Positions 31,740-44,337 are shown, counted from the stretch's first letter. The stretch is DNA of 64,000 bases from Diphasiastrum complanatum (GCA_029204225.1 CM055102.1:21966386-22030385), one strand, 5' to 3'. Translations and numbers: made by a program. Notes: a model not told the origin generated them from the sequence alone.

Positions 31740-32146
31740 AATAGTTTCAGGTTTCAAATTGATTCCCAGTGTGATGAGCAAGCCATTTCTAAATGGAAGC
31801 TCAGGGATGGTAAGACTTCATCTTAATCACTCTTAATATATCAGACACATAGATTGTTCACATCAGACAAGCCCAATCTTTAAAAGAAGCTTGGGACATT
31901 TTGAGCACACTCTATGAAGTGAGAGATGTTACTTCGAAATTGCATTTGAGGAATAAATTTTTCTCACTTAGAATGTCAAAAGGTGATTCTATCCAGAATC
32001 ATATCAATCAATCTAAGACTCTTTTTGAGCAGATGGCATCAACATGTTCAGTGATCGAAGATTCAGATGCTATCATGAGCTTATTGTTTAGTCTGCCATC
32101 CTGAAATGAAAACTGGGTGACGGTCATTTTGACCCACTCAAAGCCT
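31740..32146 (+). pseudogene. copia gag core (relic J)
   Basis: Frames give SLKEAWDILSTLYEVRDVTS then KLHLRNKFFSLRMSKGDSIQ, the UBN2-type gag core of the E/D/J family, ending ENWVTVI. A stop and frameshifts occur before it. A MITE-like insert interrupts it at 32147. Confidence 0.82.
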
Positions 32147-32521
32147 ATTAGAGGAGTTCTAAATATAAAAAAGACCCTTTGTAAAGATTCTTTTTATATT
32201 TTTTCTCAATTTTCTCTTACACATGGACCAATCAAACACTCAAATTTGAAATCTACGTAACGTAAATTTTTGAGTCCACATTTTGATTCCACACTAAAAA
32301 TGGCATAACTTCTTAGTGGTAAGTCCAAATTTAGCAAAGCTTGGTGCATTGGAAAGCGCTCAACAAGGGATTTCCAATGATATGTTACATGACATACTTT
32401 TGAGCTACGATTAAAAAGTTATGGCAAGTCAAAAGTATTAGTGTTATAATATTTTAATAATATAAACTACATCTTGCACGAATTCTTAAAGGGTCTTTTT
32501 GGAACTCAAAACTCCTCTAAT
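32147..32521. mobile_element. MITE-like insertion with long terminal inverted repeats
   Basis: 375 bp flanked by inverted ends of about 34 bp: ATTAGAGGAGTT at the left, with AAAAAGACCCTTT about nine bases further in, and the reverse complement of both at the right (AAAGGGTCTTTTT and AACTCCTCTAAT). The interior is non-coding. A clear target duplication is not visible (flanks GCCT and GCTT). It interrupts the gag of relic J. The superfamily is not clear. Confidence 0.7.
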
Positions 32522-33540
32522 GCTTTCCTTTTCTAGAGTCATATCCATGCTACTGGAAGAGGAGATTCGAAGAAATGGTACTACATCCTCATCCTCCATC
32601 AAAAACTCACAAGCTCTTTACTACAAGAGAGGCTCGAAGAAGTAACCGAAGAAGAAGAACAATAAAAGAAAAAGACAAACAATTCGCAGCCAGACCTGAA
32701 TAAGAATCATCAACCTACTCAACAAGAAGAAGACATTTTGTAAATACTGCAAAAGGACTAATCATGAGATTCATGACTATTGAATACTCAAGTTCAGCGA
32801 CAAGAAGAAGAAGCAACTGGACCAACAAGCCCATGTAGTAATAGAAATGCAATAGAACCTCGAAGATGATGATAAGCATAATGCATTCATGGTGAATCAT
32901 CACCATGTTGATTAAGAAAAGGAATGGTTCCTCGATTCTGGAGTGACACAACACATGACAAGCAATCAAGAATGGTTCCATGACTATTCGGCTACAAAGA
33001 TATTCGTTCACCTTGGAGACAACAACTCGCACATGATCGAAGGTGAAGGTATCATCAAGTTGAAATTTCAGAATGGACAATCCAAACTCATTCCAAAAGT
33101 GCTACATATTCTAAATATGGCAACCAATCTATTGTCTATTAGTAGAACTATTGATTTAACACATATGGTAGAGTTTGGATCCGATTCTTGTAAAATTCTC
33201 AATAAACAAATGAGAATCCTTACACTTGAAAAAAGACAAGGATATTTGTATCGGTTTATGCAACACTACTTTGCGATTGATCATGCTTTAAGAGCTCAGT
33301 TTTGATTAATAAAAAATTGATTTGGCATTATAGACCTGGGCACTTGAATTGTGCATCCATCGCAAATATATCTAAACATTCTTTAGTTCTTGATTTTGAT
33401 TATCAAACTATCGACCCTCTAGTCTGCCATAGTTGTATCATAGGAAAGCATATTAGAAGCCTTTTAAGTCAAATCAAGAACATGTATGTAGCAATATATT
33501 AGACATAATTCATTCAAATATGTGTGCTTTAGTCTATACG
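32522..33540 (+). pseudogene. copia gag end, protease and pre-integrase (relic J)
   Basis: Resumes gag after the MITE. A zinc knuckle CKYCKRTNHEIHDC (C-x2-C-x4-H-x4-C) lies near 32739-32780, followed by a stop. Protease has WFLDSGVTQHMTSN, Asp intact. Pre-integrase and the integrase zinc-binding part follow: NLLSISRTIDLTHMVEF, KRQGYLYRFMQ, WHYRPGHLNCASIA, CHSCIIGKHIRS. It ends near 33540 at the HSNMC motif, where the first integrase Asp is Asn. Confidence 0.87.
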
Positions 33541-34219
33541 AACTTGAGCTCAAGTGTGTACAAGTGGAAGCGAACCCTCCCAAGGCATCAACATAATTTC
33601 TAGATCTTTATACTAAGTGGATGCTTGAGCCGAATTGGAGATGAAATTTGTATTGGTGGATGAAGAGGTGGGTGGAGGATGAGCAAGTTAAGACATGAGG
33701 GGAAAACTGAACAAGTTAAGACATGAGGATGAGCAAGTTAAGACATGAGGGGAAAACTGAACAACATGTAGATCAACTCCATCTTGGCACCAACACTTGT
33801 TCTAGCTATAGCTATACTCAAAGAGAACATACATATACCATTTTTTGGACCAAAAATGTAGTGTTCATCTAAATAGAGACCCAACTTATTTAAAGGGTAT
33901 AATCTTTACAATTATATAGCCTAATCAGTATGTATTTGGGAGTGCTCTCAAAGCGTTGTCTCAAGGTAAGTGTAGATTTCAAAAATTGGGCGGAGAACGA
34001 TCATCAAGGTAAGATACACTGAGATTATTTCGATAATTCATATCATTGAGTGCCATACTCAATTGCTAGCAAATCTGCATGTATGATAGTGTAGCCGGAT
34101 TTGGCACAACTTCCCTATGACTAAACCTATATGGTTATTCAAAAATAAGGTGGCTACTAGGCATTAGTCGAATCTTATGATCTATGAACTGAGCAAGTGG
34201 TAAACCATCTGGGAGTTCC
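33541..34219. other. spacer with a 50-bp tandem repeat
   Basis: No coding sequence seen. At 33678-33727 and 33728-33768 a 50-bp unit (GATGAGCAAGTTAAGACATG start) is repeated almost perfectly, the second copy incomplete. The rest is AT-rich and unassigned. Confidence 0.6.
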
Positions 34220-34545
34220 TTTAGAAAAACAGTTGATCTATTTTTCTAGATGTGATCGTTATTGGACTCTCGAAATCAGACAATACTTCATTGTTGCATC
34301 GATTATGGGTGTTTTGATCGTCACGTTGCTTGAAGTTTGTTATTCTTTTTAGGGCACCATTTTGCAACTTGACCAGGTTTATCATAATAAAACATAAATT
34401 TTTCTTAATAGCCATTTTTTGAGATCTATCTTTTGTCGTAGGTTTCTTATTTTTCTTTTTCTTAGCAATGGCATCAAGTTCAACAAAAAGTTTCTTTCTT
34501 TTACAAGAGGACAAACCTTTTGAAAGACAAGAAAAAAAAAACAAA
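34220..34545 (-). pseudogene. possible gag zinc-knuckle remnant
   Basis: On the minus strand, a lysine-rich stretch and, in one frame, KPGQVAKWCPKKNNK resemble the zinc-knuckle end of a retroelement gag, but the first two Cys are replaced. Heavily decayed, and the assignment is weak. Confidence 0.35.
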
Positions 34546-34959
34546 CAACTATGAGCCCAACAAGTTAAAAAAAGTTACAAAAATTTGGAGACTACTAAAA
34601 GAGATAGTTATAAACTCTCCACCAGAGGAAAACATTACTAGAAGACCAAACAAAAGCAATTTCTTGACCATTATAAAGGCTAAAGGTAGAAGTAGGAGAG
34701 CTATAGGCTCAAGATCAATGCTTTAGCCATTCGTAAAGGTCTATTTGCCCCTTCTAGATCTTTTTCATTTTTTATTATAAATATCATCACTTGGATTGTA
34801 CATGGGCTAAATTGTGTTGCTTTTAGGAGTCTTTGAAAAGCTATTTTTTCTCTTTTACGTATGTTGATATATTTGTCATTTTTTTTCAAAAAACTAGATT
34901 GACTAGTGTTTTGCTAGAGGTCCTCATAGCATTTCTAGGAGCCAACTTCGCTTATTTTG
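34546..34959. other. no recognisable feature
   Basis: AT-rich; small lysine-rich open frames only. Nothing nameable. Confidence 0.4.
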
Positions 34960-35352
34960 TTGTTACCCTAAGAAGAAGAGATAAAAAAATAATGAGATTG
35001 TCTTGACTCCAAGCCTTCCAAAACTGGAATGCCACTTAGGTTCTACATTCTTCAAAACCTACCTACTATTTATAGCTATAAATAAAGACTCTCTCTCCTC
35101 AAAGTGCATGAGTTTAGCCAAACTTATCAACAACTAGCCCTAAAATAGTCATATTGGCCAAAATTGTCAAACTAAAGCTCAAAATGAACTTTTAATGACT
35201 AAGTGACCAAATAACTTGGACCCAATTCTAAAAATATCATGTAAACTGGTTTTACACGTGGGAACCAACCATGCACACTTTATTTGCATATTTGGCCTCA
35301 TATAGACCCAAATTGCCAAACTATGTAGAAAACTAGTTGACATTTTTCAAAC
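34960..35352 (-). repeat. degenerate copia LTR
   Basis: On the minus strand it starts near TTTGAAAAATGTCAAC and carries GTTCCCACGTGTAAAACC (module at 35253-35277), matching the U3 start of the C/K/L LTR group. A TATA-like CTATAAATA lies near 35075-35090. Ends are eroded. Confidence 0.5.
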
Positions 35353-35589
35353 TAATGTCCAAGGACAGCATAATATCTTGCCATTCCTTTGAAATTGGAA
35401 GATATCTTATTGGTTGTACCATAAGCGATATTGAATTCTTGTTTATTGTCTACAAAATATACTCACCTTATCCCAAAAGGTTCATAACTAACTTCTGGAA
35501 AACTACGAACCTCTCCAACTCCTTTCCTTATATTTTTGTCGATGACTTTAGTTCATATCTTAAACATGCAAATGGGCTTTTGTAGAATT

Positions 35590-35677
35590 TCATGTGCTAA
35601 GTGAGTAGCATGGGACACCCCTCTAAATAAATATCATGTGTTAAGTGAGTAGCATGCGACACCCTTATAGATAAAGT
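35590..35677. repeat. 44-bp tandem repeat
   Basis: Two units at 35590-35633 and 35634-35677 (TCATGTGCTAAGTGAGTAGC start), differing at a few bases. Non-coding. Confidence 0.85.
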
Positions 35678-37750
35678 TGACTTTGCTGATTGCATTGGCA
35701 TATGGCCATCCCGCCCTTCCCACATAGGAACAATGGCAATTCTTTCCCTTCTTCAGGTCCACTAGATTAGTTAGGTGTATTTACACTCTTCCCCTCTCTA
35801 ATCACAAGCCTATTCATATGGCACATCTCTTGTTTCTTAGGTTTTTTTTAAATGCTCCTCCATTTACATTATGAACAATTCTCATTTATGGATATCTGAA
35901 GGTATGCAAAGCATTAGAAAGGCCATGAAGAATATTTCTGAACGTGACGTATATATTTTTAAAGCCAAGGCCTACCTCGTAGACTATGGCACATAGTAGA
36001 AATTGAAGGCCTCTTTTTTTCTACCTTTTTGCACCATAAGAGTAATTGGCATTACCTGTAATAGAATTTTTTAAGCTTATCCTAGCTAGAAATTGGGTAA
36101 AGATATGGACTTAGTCCAACTGATAAAAGTATTATCTTTGCCTCTAAGTTCTCTTTAGTTGGTTCTTTTCAAGCAAACAAATCATGCCATAATTCTATTT
36201 ATAAAGCACATTGTCACAAATGAAACAAGCCTTTCAGTATGAGCAAACCAACTCTATTTTTATGTTCACCCATGTTGTCGTCATTATGTTTTACAATGTG
36301 TAATAAATGGTTACATGTGGTAATTTGATGGTCAATGCCTAATGACATGAGATGAATGAAGAAAAGTTGGTTGATGGTAAGGCAAATCAAATTTTTTGGT
36401 TTTAAGATAGTGTGTCTCGTCATTCACAAACAAATAAAGAAGTACATGATAGGATCTAGTTAGTTAAATGTAAATACTCACACTCTCAACTAAAGTACAA
36501 TGGTTGAAAATTTCTAAAAATTAGAATTGTTGTCCTCCAAAAAGTGGTAAGTTGGTGATGACTTACTTCATCTACCCTAGGTCACAAGTTCAACTTCAAA
36601 ATATTAAAAAAATTAGGTCTTACATGATAAACCAATAAAGAGTTCTACTTTAATTTTTGTATGTGGAGACTTTAGGCTTCAATAGTAGAATAACCATTTA
36701 CCACAATCATTTTGGGTCATTTTCTATTCATTGAGATTAGTGCTTCTATGGGCTTGATCTTACTCCAAAAATGTTCAAGTCTAACCTCAAACTATCATGA
36801 ACATATCAAAACTAACCAATGCTTTTCAAATAATTACTGAAAAAAATGGAGTTGTTGTCTCATTGCTGACGACTTGAATTGAATTGAAACTTCATTTATT
36901 CTAAGAGACAAATCCCAATGTACATAGTAGATCATAATGGTACCTTGTACTATGATAAGGTTTTCCATTTTTTGTCTTGTTACTTATAGACTTGTATAAG
37001 TGGAGAGGCCACATGTATGTGCACTATGAGATGATGGGTTGAGACTTGATGGACTGAACCTCTTTGGGCTTAAGAAAAAGTGTATATGATCACAATATTC
37101 TGAGAAAAAGGTTGTGGATTATGATGGGTACTAATCGTGCTTGTTTTTGTTGGTGATGGTGAGGTCATAAAGGAGAATGTGGTACTATAAGAATTATGAG
37201 ATTGGGTTTGTGAGTTTCCTCATAAAAGTTGTACATGGGTTGTAAATGCTAATTTTCAAGGGTGATATTTGATGTTATTAGTAAGATAGCTTTATGCCAG
37301 GTAACAAATAACCTCTTGCATAATGAAAATATAGTAAATGTCATTGAGTATTTGATGTGAAGATGTAGGCATACTCAAGGTACATTTTTGGGATAAACCA
37401 GCATGAAATTTTAAAGTAAATAATGAGAGCTAGTTTGAATAAGATATTTTATGAGACAAATGAAATGATTTTCCAATAAATAAATTCTTATAATGATATT
37501 GGTAACAACTTTCCTTTTTTTACATAAAGAAATTTGTATAGAGCTACATTAATGATATAACTTTCTATATAAACTTGTCAAATTGAGACCTTTTAGAGAA
37601 TCAACATTGTCCATCAATGACTCTATTTTATTTTATTTTATAATAGTGTTGTTTCAAAGAAATGTAAGCTAAAATATGTACATGGTCTTGTATTTTTTTA
37701 CTAAATCGATAATCTAATTCCACACTTGTTATATCATTGTAGATCTAAAA

Positions 37751-37822
<72 letters not shown>

Positions 37823-39060
37823 CTCACATTCATTGTTTATGTAGCAACCATTGTACAAATTTACTTTATTCATTTTAATGTAGGTTGGACATGTTGACTC
37901 AAAGAGAATGATTAAAAGCATTGCACTAGCAGCATTTTTCATGAAGAGAAAGTGTAAAAAATTAATAACATTTCGATTTCTAATTTAAACTATGTACTAT
38001 ATAGTTTTCAAGTCACAATGTAGTTTGCTCTTGCATAATGTGCAAGTCAAAGAAAATGTTTACATCCATGGGCTAGCATTTTTGTCATAAAGAGTGTCTT
38101 GTCATATAGATTATGTATCTTCAAATAGTATGATGGCATATTACTTTGTTTGCTTACCTTTTAGTTTTGAATTTTTTTTTTAAGTGTATAAAAATCTCAA
38201 GTAAATTTGTTTCTTACATTCAACTATATTTTGCTAAGGAAACATGATCCATTTGTAGCTCTACATGTGAAAGTAAATGATTATTCTTATTAGTGTCATT
38301 TGAGAACTCTAGTCACATACAAGCACAAGGTTCTTTTGTTATGAGAAGCAACTAGTACTAAAGTAGCCAATCAAACTAGCAAAAACTTCCCCACTTACAT
38401 TCTTGTTACTATTATTTTCAAGTAACAAATGCATCCAGATTTGTACGATCCCCAATCTTGGGCATAGTCTACATTATGTTATCCGTCCAATGTATGTGCC
38501 TCTAATGAGAAGGAAAGTATGGAACTCTATTCAAGTGTTATGTGTAAAGTCAATGCTTGATTAAAAATTACCATGGTATTAATAATTTTATGTAGAAAAG
38601 CAATATAGAAATATTCATTTTGATAAGATTGTGTGTATCCAACAAAATTTGTCACATCACAATATTTCAAAAGTTAGTGGAAAACCTATCTCGGAGTGGT
38701 TATTACGTGGAATGACTTTTGTCTATTCTAGAAACTTTATACTTGCATAAAAGCAAATAGTATTAAAAGTCAAGCACATTTTTTGTTACCAAACTTTTGA
38801 TACTCATATTACAAGTACATTATTGTTTTTAGCCTATAGTCTCATGATATGCAAAGCCATTACATTTACATTCCAATTGTAAAACATCAAAATGTTTATT
38901 GTAACTTCACGTGCACACATTTATATTTCTACTTTATATAGCTAGAGAGCACACAAACACATACAAACTTTGAAATTCAAATGACCATGTTACCAACTAT
39001 TTTGAGGTGAAATATGTCTGAATTAATTTGTGGTGCAATATTTTAACTCCAGCAGAACAA
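35678..39060. other. AT-rich spacer
   Basis: 3.4 kb without a supported gene. Open frames are short and have no recognisable motif. It contains one (GT)n microsatellite and poly-T runs. Confidence 0.6.
37752..37821. repeat. (GT)n microsatellite
   Basis: About 35 uninterrupted GT units. It produces an artificial antisense Thr-His open frame. Confidence 0.97.
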
Positions 39061-39101
39061 ATAATCACCTGAAGTCGTGACAAATTGAAGGTGAAACTCC
39101 T

Positions 39102-39580
39102 TTGTCTGACACCAGTTTTACCTCAAAAGAATCTTTTTATGCCTTAAATATTTTTTCTAATACATCTGACATCGAAGTGCAATATTTCGAATGTTATGAG
39201 AATGCTAATGAAGAAGAATTCTTCGATGCCTGCAACGCTGAAGCGGATGTTTCGTATGAAGATAATAAAATTGCAGACATGAACTAGAAAGAGTCTGATG
39301 ATTCGAGTGATGGATTTGAACACGAATTTGGTAACAAGGACCAGGCTGACGACAAGAATACATCTATGGAGTCAACCATGTGCGAAATTCATGGCCATAC
39401 CAAGGCTAGTATGACAGAAGGTATCATTTTACCAGATTCTAATGAACTAATTGGACTTGCACCTGGCAGATTTGTGCATGTTTCAAAGGCACTTGGAGAA
39501 TCAGAGTTAGCGGAATTCACAGAATTATTGAAGGAGTATCAAGATGTTTTTGCTTGGTGGTCGACGATTTGAAGGGTATA
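39102..39580 (+). pseudogene. gypsy region upstream of RT, decayed
   Basis: Open pieces 39102-39287 and 39366-39572 are acidic, with one stop between them. The second ends APGRFVHVSKALGES then LLKEYQDVFAWW, the conserved motif that precedes gypsy RT. No protease motif was found. Then a frameshift leads into RT. Confidence 0.75.
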
Positions 39581-39594
39581 CCTGTAGAATTCGA

Positions 39595-40900
39595 AGAGCA
39601 CCATATTGATCTTAAGGAAGATGTTGTACCTGTTCGACAGAGATAGTATCATCTCAATCCCAAGTACTCTCTTATGGTTAAGTATGAACTTCACAAGCAC
39701 CTTAAGGCAGGTATTATCTATCCCGTCTTAAGCAGTGAATGGGTTTCACCCATTGTTGTCGTTCCAAAGAAGAAGACTGGCAAAATACGAATATGCCAGG
39801 ATTTTCTCAAGCTCAATGTTGTCACAAGGAAGGATCATCATCCTCTGCCCTTCACAGATTCCATTTTAGATCAAGTTGCTGGTCAAGAGCGTTACAGTTT
39901 TTGTGACGGTTTTTCTGGCTATAATCAGGCTGGAGTGCGAAAGGAGGATCGTTCAAAGACCACATTCATTACAGATTGGGACACTTATGCCTACAACAAA
40001 ATGCCCTTTGGTCTTTGTAATGCACCAACGACTTTTCAGCGAATCATGATGTTAATTTTTGCTGCCTTCCTAAGAACTTTTCTCAAAATATTTATTGATG
40101 ATTTATGTGTATATAGTGATATAAAGACACACCTACAGAAGCTGAAATCAACATTGCAATGGTGTCGAGATACTTGTTTATCCCTTCATCCAGAGAAATG
40201 TTTTTTCGGTATGAAAGAAGGAATATTACTTGAACATAGAATATCAAACAGAGGAATAGAAGTCAACAAAGATAAAGTCGAGCTCATAAAGAATCTTCAT
40301 ATACCAACCAATCTACGTGAACTAAGAGCTTTCTTAGGACATGTCGGCTATTATCGGCGATTTATTTGAAATCATGCTTCTATTGCTGCCTCTCTCACTC
40401 ATCTACTCAAGAAACAAATGGAATACTTGTGGACGAATGAACAACAGAAAGCATTCGAAGAACTTAACCAAAGGTTGATCAATGCTCCTATTCTGAGACC
40501 ACCCAACTGGGCTATTTTATTTCATAGTTATGTTGATGTTTTTGCATTTGCTATTGGCATTTATCTGAGCTAGAAGGATGACCAGAAAAAAGATCATCCC
40601 ATATACTATGCGAGTCGACAGCTCAGTGCCTCAAAGAAGAATTTTTCGACTATAGAAAGGGAAGCACTTGGCATGATTTTCATTGTTAAGAAATTTTGGC
40701 ATTATTTGTTGGGATATGCATTCATTTTTCACGTCGATCACTATGCTCTTAAGTATCTTGTGAATAAACCAGATCTATCAGGATGAATTGCTCGATGGGT
40801 TCTACTTCTGTAGGAATTCACTTATCAAGTAGAACTTTGCCAAGGAAAGTATCATACAAATGCTAATTATCTATCGTGACTCAGCACTGAAAAAATTGAA
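39595..40900 (+). pseudogene. Ty3/gypsy reverse transcriptase and RNase H
   Basis: RT motifs in order: EEHHIDLKEDVVPVRQR, GIIYPVLSSEWVSPIVVVPK, RICQDFLKLN, CDGFSGYNQ, KMPFGLCNAPTTFQR, FIDDLCVYSD (active-site FIDD), CFFGMKEG, LRAFLGHVGYYRRFI. RNase H: PIYYASRQLSASKKNFSTIE, HYLLGYAFIFHVDHYALKYL. Stops occur at about 39644, 40369, 40573 and several later sites. The order RT, RNase H, then integrase marks it as Ty3/gypsy. Confidence 0.93.
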
Positions 40901-42205
40901 GACCCAATTAATGATGATTTTCCAGACGAACATCTATTTGAAATTTCATCCAAGAATTCGTTATATTCTGATATCATTATTTATCTCAAGGATCAGATAT
41001 ATCCGGATGGTTACAATTTGGAGCAAAAGATAGTTTTTCAATGTAAGGTAGCACTTATACGATTATTAACAATGTCCTGTACAAGCTTGGTGCTGATCGT
41101 CAGCTACAAAGACGTCTCGAAACAGCAGATATTAGATAGGTTGTTGGCAAGCCTTACACTCAGAAGATGCTGGATGACACTTTGCATTGAAGAACACAGT
41201 TAATAAGATATTGACTGCCAAATACTGGTGGCCAACAATGTTCAAGAATGTATCAAATTTTATTCGTTCGTGCGATCCATGCCAAAGACCTGGCAAGCCT
41301 ACAAAAGCAATGAATTGGCCGTTGACACCAATCTTGCCTTTTGCACCATTTGAGAAGTGGGGGATTGACTTTGTCGGTCCAATCAAACTTGTGACCTGAC
41401 ATACTAAATGTCGTTATATTCTTGTTGCAACGGATTATGCTACAAGGAACGTTGAAGCAGAGGCGACGAAACAAAACAATGCGAAAACTGTTGCGGCGTC
41501 CTTATTCAAATATATCATCACCCGATATGGTTGTCCACTTGAATTAGTAAGTGACCATGGTTCACATTTTCTAAATGACACTATACGGTTGCTGACAACA
41601 TATTTTCTGATCAAACACAGAAAAAGTACACCGTATAATCCAAAAGCAAACGGGTTGACAGAAAGAGCTAATGGAATTTTATGTAAGATCCTGAACAAAA
41701 TTACTATTGCACATGCAACGGATTGGGATCAGAAACTACCATCAGTTCTTTGGGCTTATTGCAACACAGAAAAAATCACGACAAAGTAGACACCATATTT
41801 TCTTACGTATGGTATGCATCCTATTTTGCCTATTGAATTTGAGGTGAAAACTTTTCGTATTCAAGCTCAACGAACAGATGAAGAATGTATTAACAAAAGG
41901 TTGACCAATATTGAAGAACTAGCTGAAGCTCGTGCAAATTCACATAAATTAACGGAGGAAATCCAGGAACAAAGGAAGAAGAAGTATGACAGTCGTATCA
42001 GAAAATGTGATCTTAAAGCTGATGACTTTGCGCTGATTTATGATAGTCGACATCAAAAGTTCCCCGGAAAACTCCATATGAGATGGCTTGGACCATATAA
42101 AGTCATAGAGGTGTTTGAGAATGGTTCTGTACAACTTCAATCACTTGAAGGTGAACTGTTACCTACACATATTAATGGGTCCAGACTCGAGAAATACTAC
42201 CTTTG
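40901..42205 (+). pseudogene. Ty3/gypsy integrase
   Basis: After a linker with a frameshift, integrase reads AKYWWPTMFKNVSNFIRSCD then PCQRPGKP (zinc-binding part), WGIDFVGPIK (first Asp), LVSDHGSHF (second Asp), NGLTERANGI (Glu). The C-terminal part has MHPILPIEFEVKTFR, YDSRIRKCDLKADDF and MRWLGPYKVIEVFENGSVQL, and ends near 42205. No chromodomain is visible. Stops at about 41397 and 41787. Confidence 0.93.
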
Positions 42206-42690
42206 ACCATAATTTTTTTATTCTTATTCTTTTCTAGTATTTTTCTAGAATTTATCGCAAATTTTCTTATATCTTTTCTAATATTTTTTGCGACTTTTCT
42301 TTTATCTTTTCTAGAAATTTTCGTGAAATTTTCTACCACCTTCCAACATTTTTCAAAGTGTTTCGTGAAATTTTCGAGAATTTTTCTTGACTTCTCTCAA
42401 TCTTTCAAGATATTATCAAAGTATTTTCGAGAACTTTTTGAGAGTTTTTTGTGACACTCAAATTGTAAAACATAACGTGTTTTAATTTTCGCAGATCGTT
42501 TTCGAGAATTTTTCTAGAATCTTTTCTAGCACTTTTCTCCACTTTTTTGAGAATTTTTCTAGTATCTTACTAAAATTTCTGAGAAATTTTTGTGATATTG
42601 TATCTTTTTCTAGGATCCCACGAGAAGGTTTCACGAAACTTTTTAAAATCTTTCTAGCATATTCTCTCGAGAATCTCTCGACCTACTTTT
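42206..42690. promoter_or_regulatory. TTCnnGAA-rich tract downstream of gypsy pol
   Basis: Nine TTCnnGAA motifs (TTCTAGAA, TTCGAGAA, TTCGTGAA, TTCACGAA) lie at 42243, 42309, 42320, 42362, 42373, 42426, 42501, 42512 and 42630, among many extra GAGAA and TTTTC half-sites. The motif matches the plant heat-shock element core. The tract follows the integrase stop, where a 3' untranslated region or LTR would begin. It may instead be a low-complexity repeat; binding is not shown. Confidence 0.45.
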
Positions 42691-43075
42691 TGTATTCCTC
42701 CATTAAAGATGATGGCCAGGTGAACATTATTCACAAGTGTGTACGATCACATATCAAAACGGATATTGTTTCTTCTTAATTTATTTCTTTTCTTTTCACA
42801 AACGGTCTTCCGTCATTATGATCGATCTGTCAAATCATAGTTTGAAACTCTAAGCCATGCACGTCCTCCATAAATGGAGATGACAGATGTCGTGTCACCA
42901 TGCCACATCATCATCCCTACCACACCGCTACTGCATATCATCATTATTTTTCATTTTTTTTTCTTACACTTTCTTTCTGCTATTACATGCTTTCCTGTGC
43001 TCACTCTCTTTGTAGTCAAAGCGATCTTTTGTCCCCTATTTCGATTTGCGGAGCTATCGTCAATCATTCGATGCA
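42691..43075. other. non-coding stretch before an unassigned ORF
   Basis: No supported feature. Short pyrimidine-rich and His-rich frames only. Confidence 0.45.
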
Positions 43076-44028
43076 ATGGCTTCTAGGTCGAGCTCAAGTG
43101 GAAAGCATGCATAGGAATCCGCCTGGCATCCATTCAGTCCTTTTTGGACCGATGCAGGTTGGGTGATCTGAAAGTGGATCCGTCCATCATTCTATCTGAA
43201 GTTAGTACTGAATTTGTGAACTCCATCCACTCAATCTCTGAGGTGGACTTCAAAGTACATGTGCGAGGCCAATTTTTTGCCATTACTGCAGACCTATTCT
43301 GCACAGCCCTCGGATTACCACTGGATGGAAAGATTGTTGCTACGAACAAAGATTATGTGGATGAAGCGGCCCACTTTCTAAGCAACTATTTTGTACCCAC
43401 GAAGGAGTACAAAATTTTAATGATCAGAGATACGCCATTTAAGTGGTTTTGTAAATATGCCAATCAAGCAATATTTTTGACGGATGCAACAATTTCGATC
43501 CAAAATTTTGGCTATATATTGGACGCGCTAGCGGGAAATCCAGTTTGCTTTGGTGTTATTACATACAAGGATTTTTTGCGATGGATTAAACACCAAAAGT
43601 TTTCTAGAGTTGGAGCACATGTTTTTCGATTGTGCGCTCATTTTGAAATTCTGACTGAGCAAGAGAAAACCATGCTGACGGGAAGGATGTTGGCTCCAAA
43701 ACCTATTGATCTTTCCAGCCTCCTGATTGTTCCTATCCCGGTTGCAGCAGATGTTGTGTCAGTAGTCGAAGTAGCAGCTACCACCGCTATGGAGATTGAT
43801 GCTGCACCATCCCAACCAGATACAGTTCCAGCCATGGCTATGGATACAGATGGAGCTGCTGCTACTGCTGCTGATTCTTCAAAGCCAGCATATCTGTCTC
43901 CACATCCCAGAAGCAGTAGAGTGCATCCACCTCAGATGATGATGCAACCCAATCCGACACATCTGAAAAGGCTCGAGCAGCTGCTGAAGGCGACATTGGG
44001 GCACCTGTGGAAGATGAAGATGAACTAG
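43076..44028 (+). pseudogene. unassigned ORF, perhaps retroelement gag-like
   Basis: The likely start is an ATG at 43076 (MASRSSSSGK), with a frameshift near 43105 leading into an open frame of about 300 codons. The first 190 residues are globular; VDFKVHVRGQFFAIT then ADLFCTALGLPLDG resembles the VRG-x-LGLP pattern of plant retroelement gag-like and mobile-domain proteins. The last 100 residues are Ala/Pro-rich. Base use is less AT-rich than neighbours. It follows the gypsy pol on the same strand and could be an extra gypsy ORF or the gag of another element. Family not certain. Confidence 0.5.
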
Positions 44029-44337
44029 ACAACTAGCCCCAGTGGCTTCGTACCATGACAGAGAGAGCCAAGAACTTAGTGGCTGAAGTCTATGAGTTTA
44101 ACAAGTACCACTAAAAGCTCATCATGGAGTTTGTCAACTCAGAGAGAAGATGCTTACAAAAACTTAAAATAAACTTAACTTGAACTTAGGAATTAAATCT
44201 TAAACTTAGACCTTCTAAGTTGAACCATTACAAATGATTGTTTGTAATAATTAAACTTAAATAGTAAAAGGCTAAGTATAAAGTTTTCCTAATCTGAATT
44301 TACTGTGGACTTACAAAACACATGCCACAATAAATTC
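44029..44337. other. no recognisable feature
   Basis: Stop-rich continuation of the previous frame (AKNLVAEVYEFNKYH) and AT-rich sequence rich in TTAAACTTA. Confidence 0.45.

Noticed and set aside
35337-35585. 82-codon plus-strand frame
   Set aside because: No motif recognised, AT-rich, next to a decayed LTR; not distinguishable from chance.
37745-37942. Antisense frame rich in Thr-His
   Set aside because: Produced wholly by the (GT)n microsatellite.
42203-42454. Phe/Ser-rich frame after gypsy integrase
   Set aside because: Result of TTTTC/GAGAA low-complexity sequence; reported as a motif tract instead.
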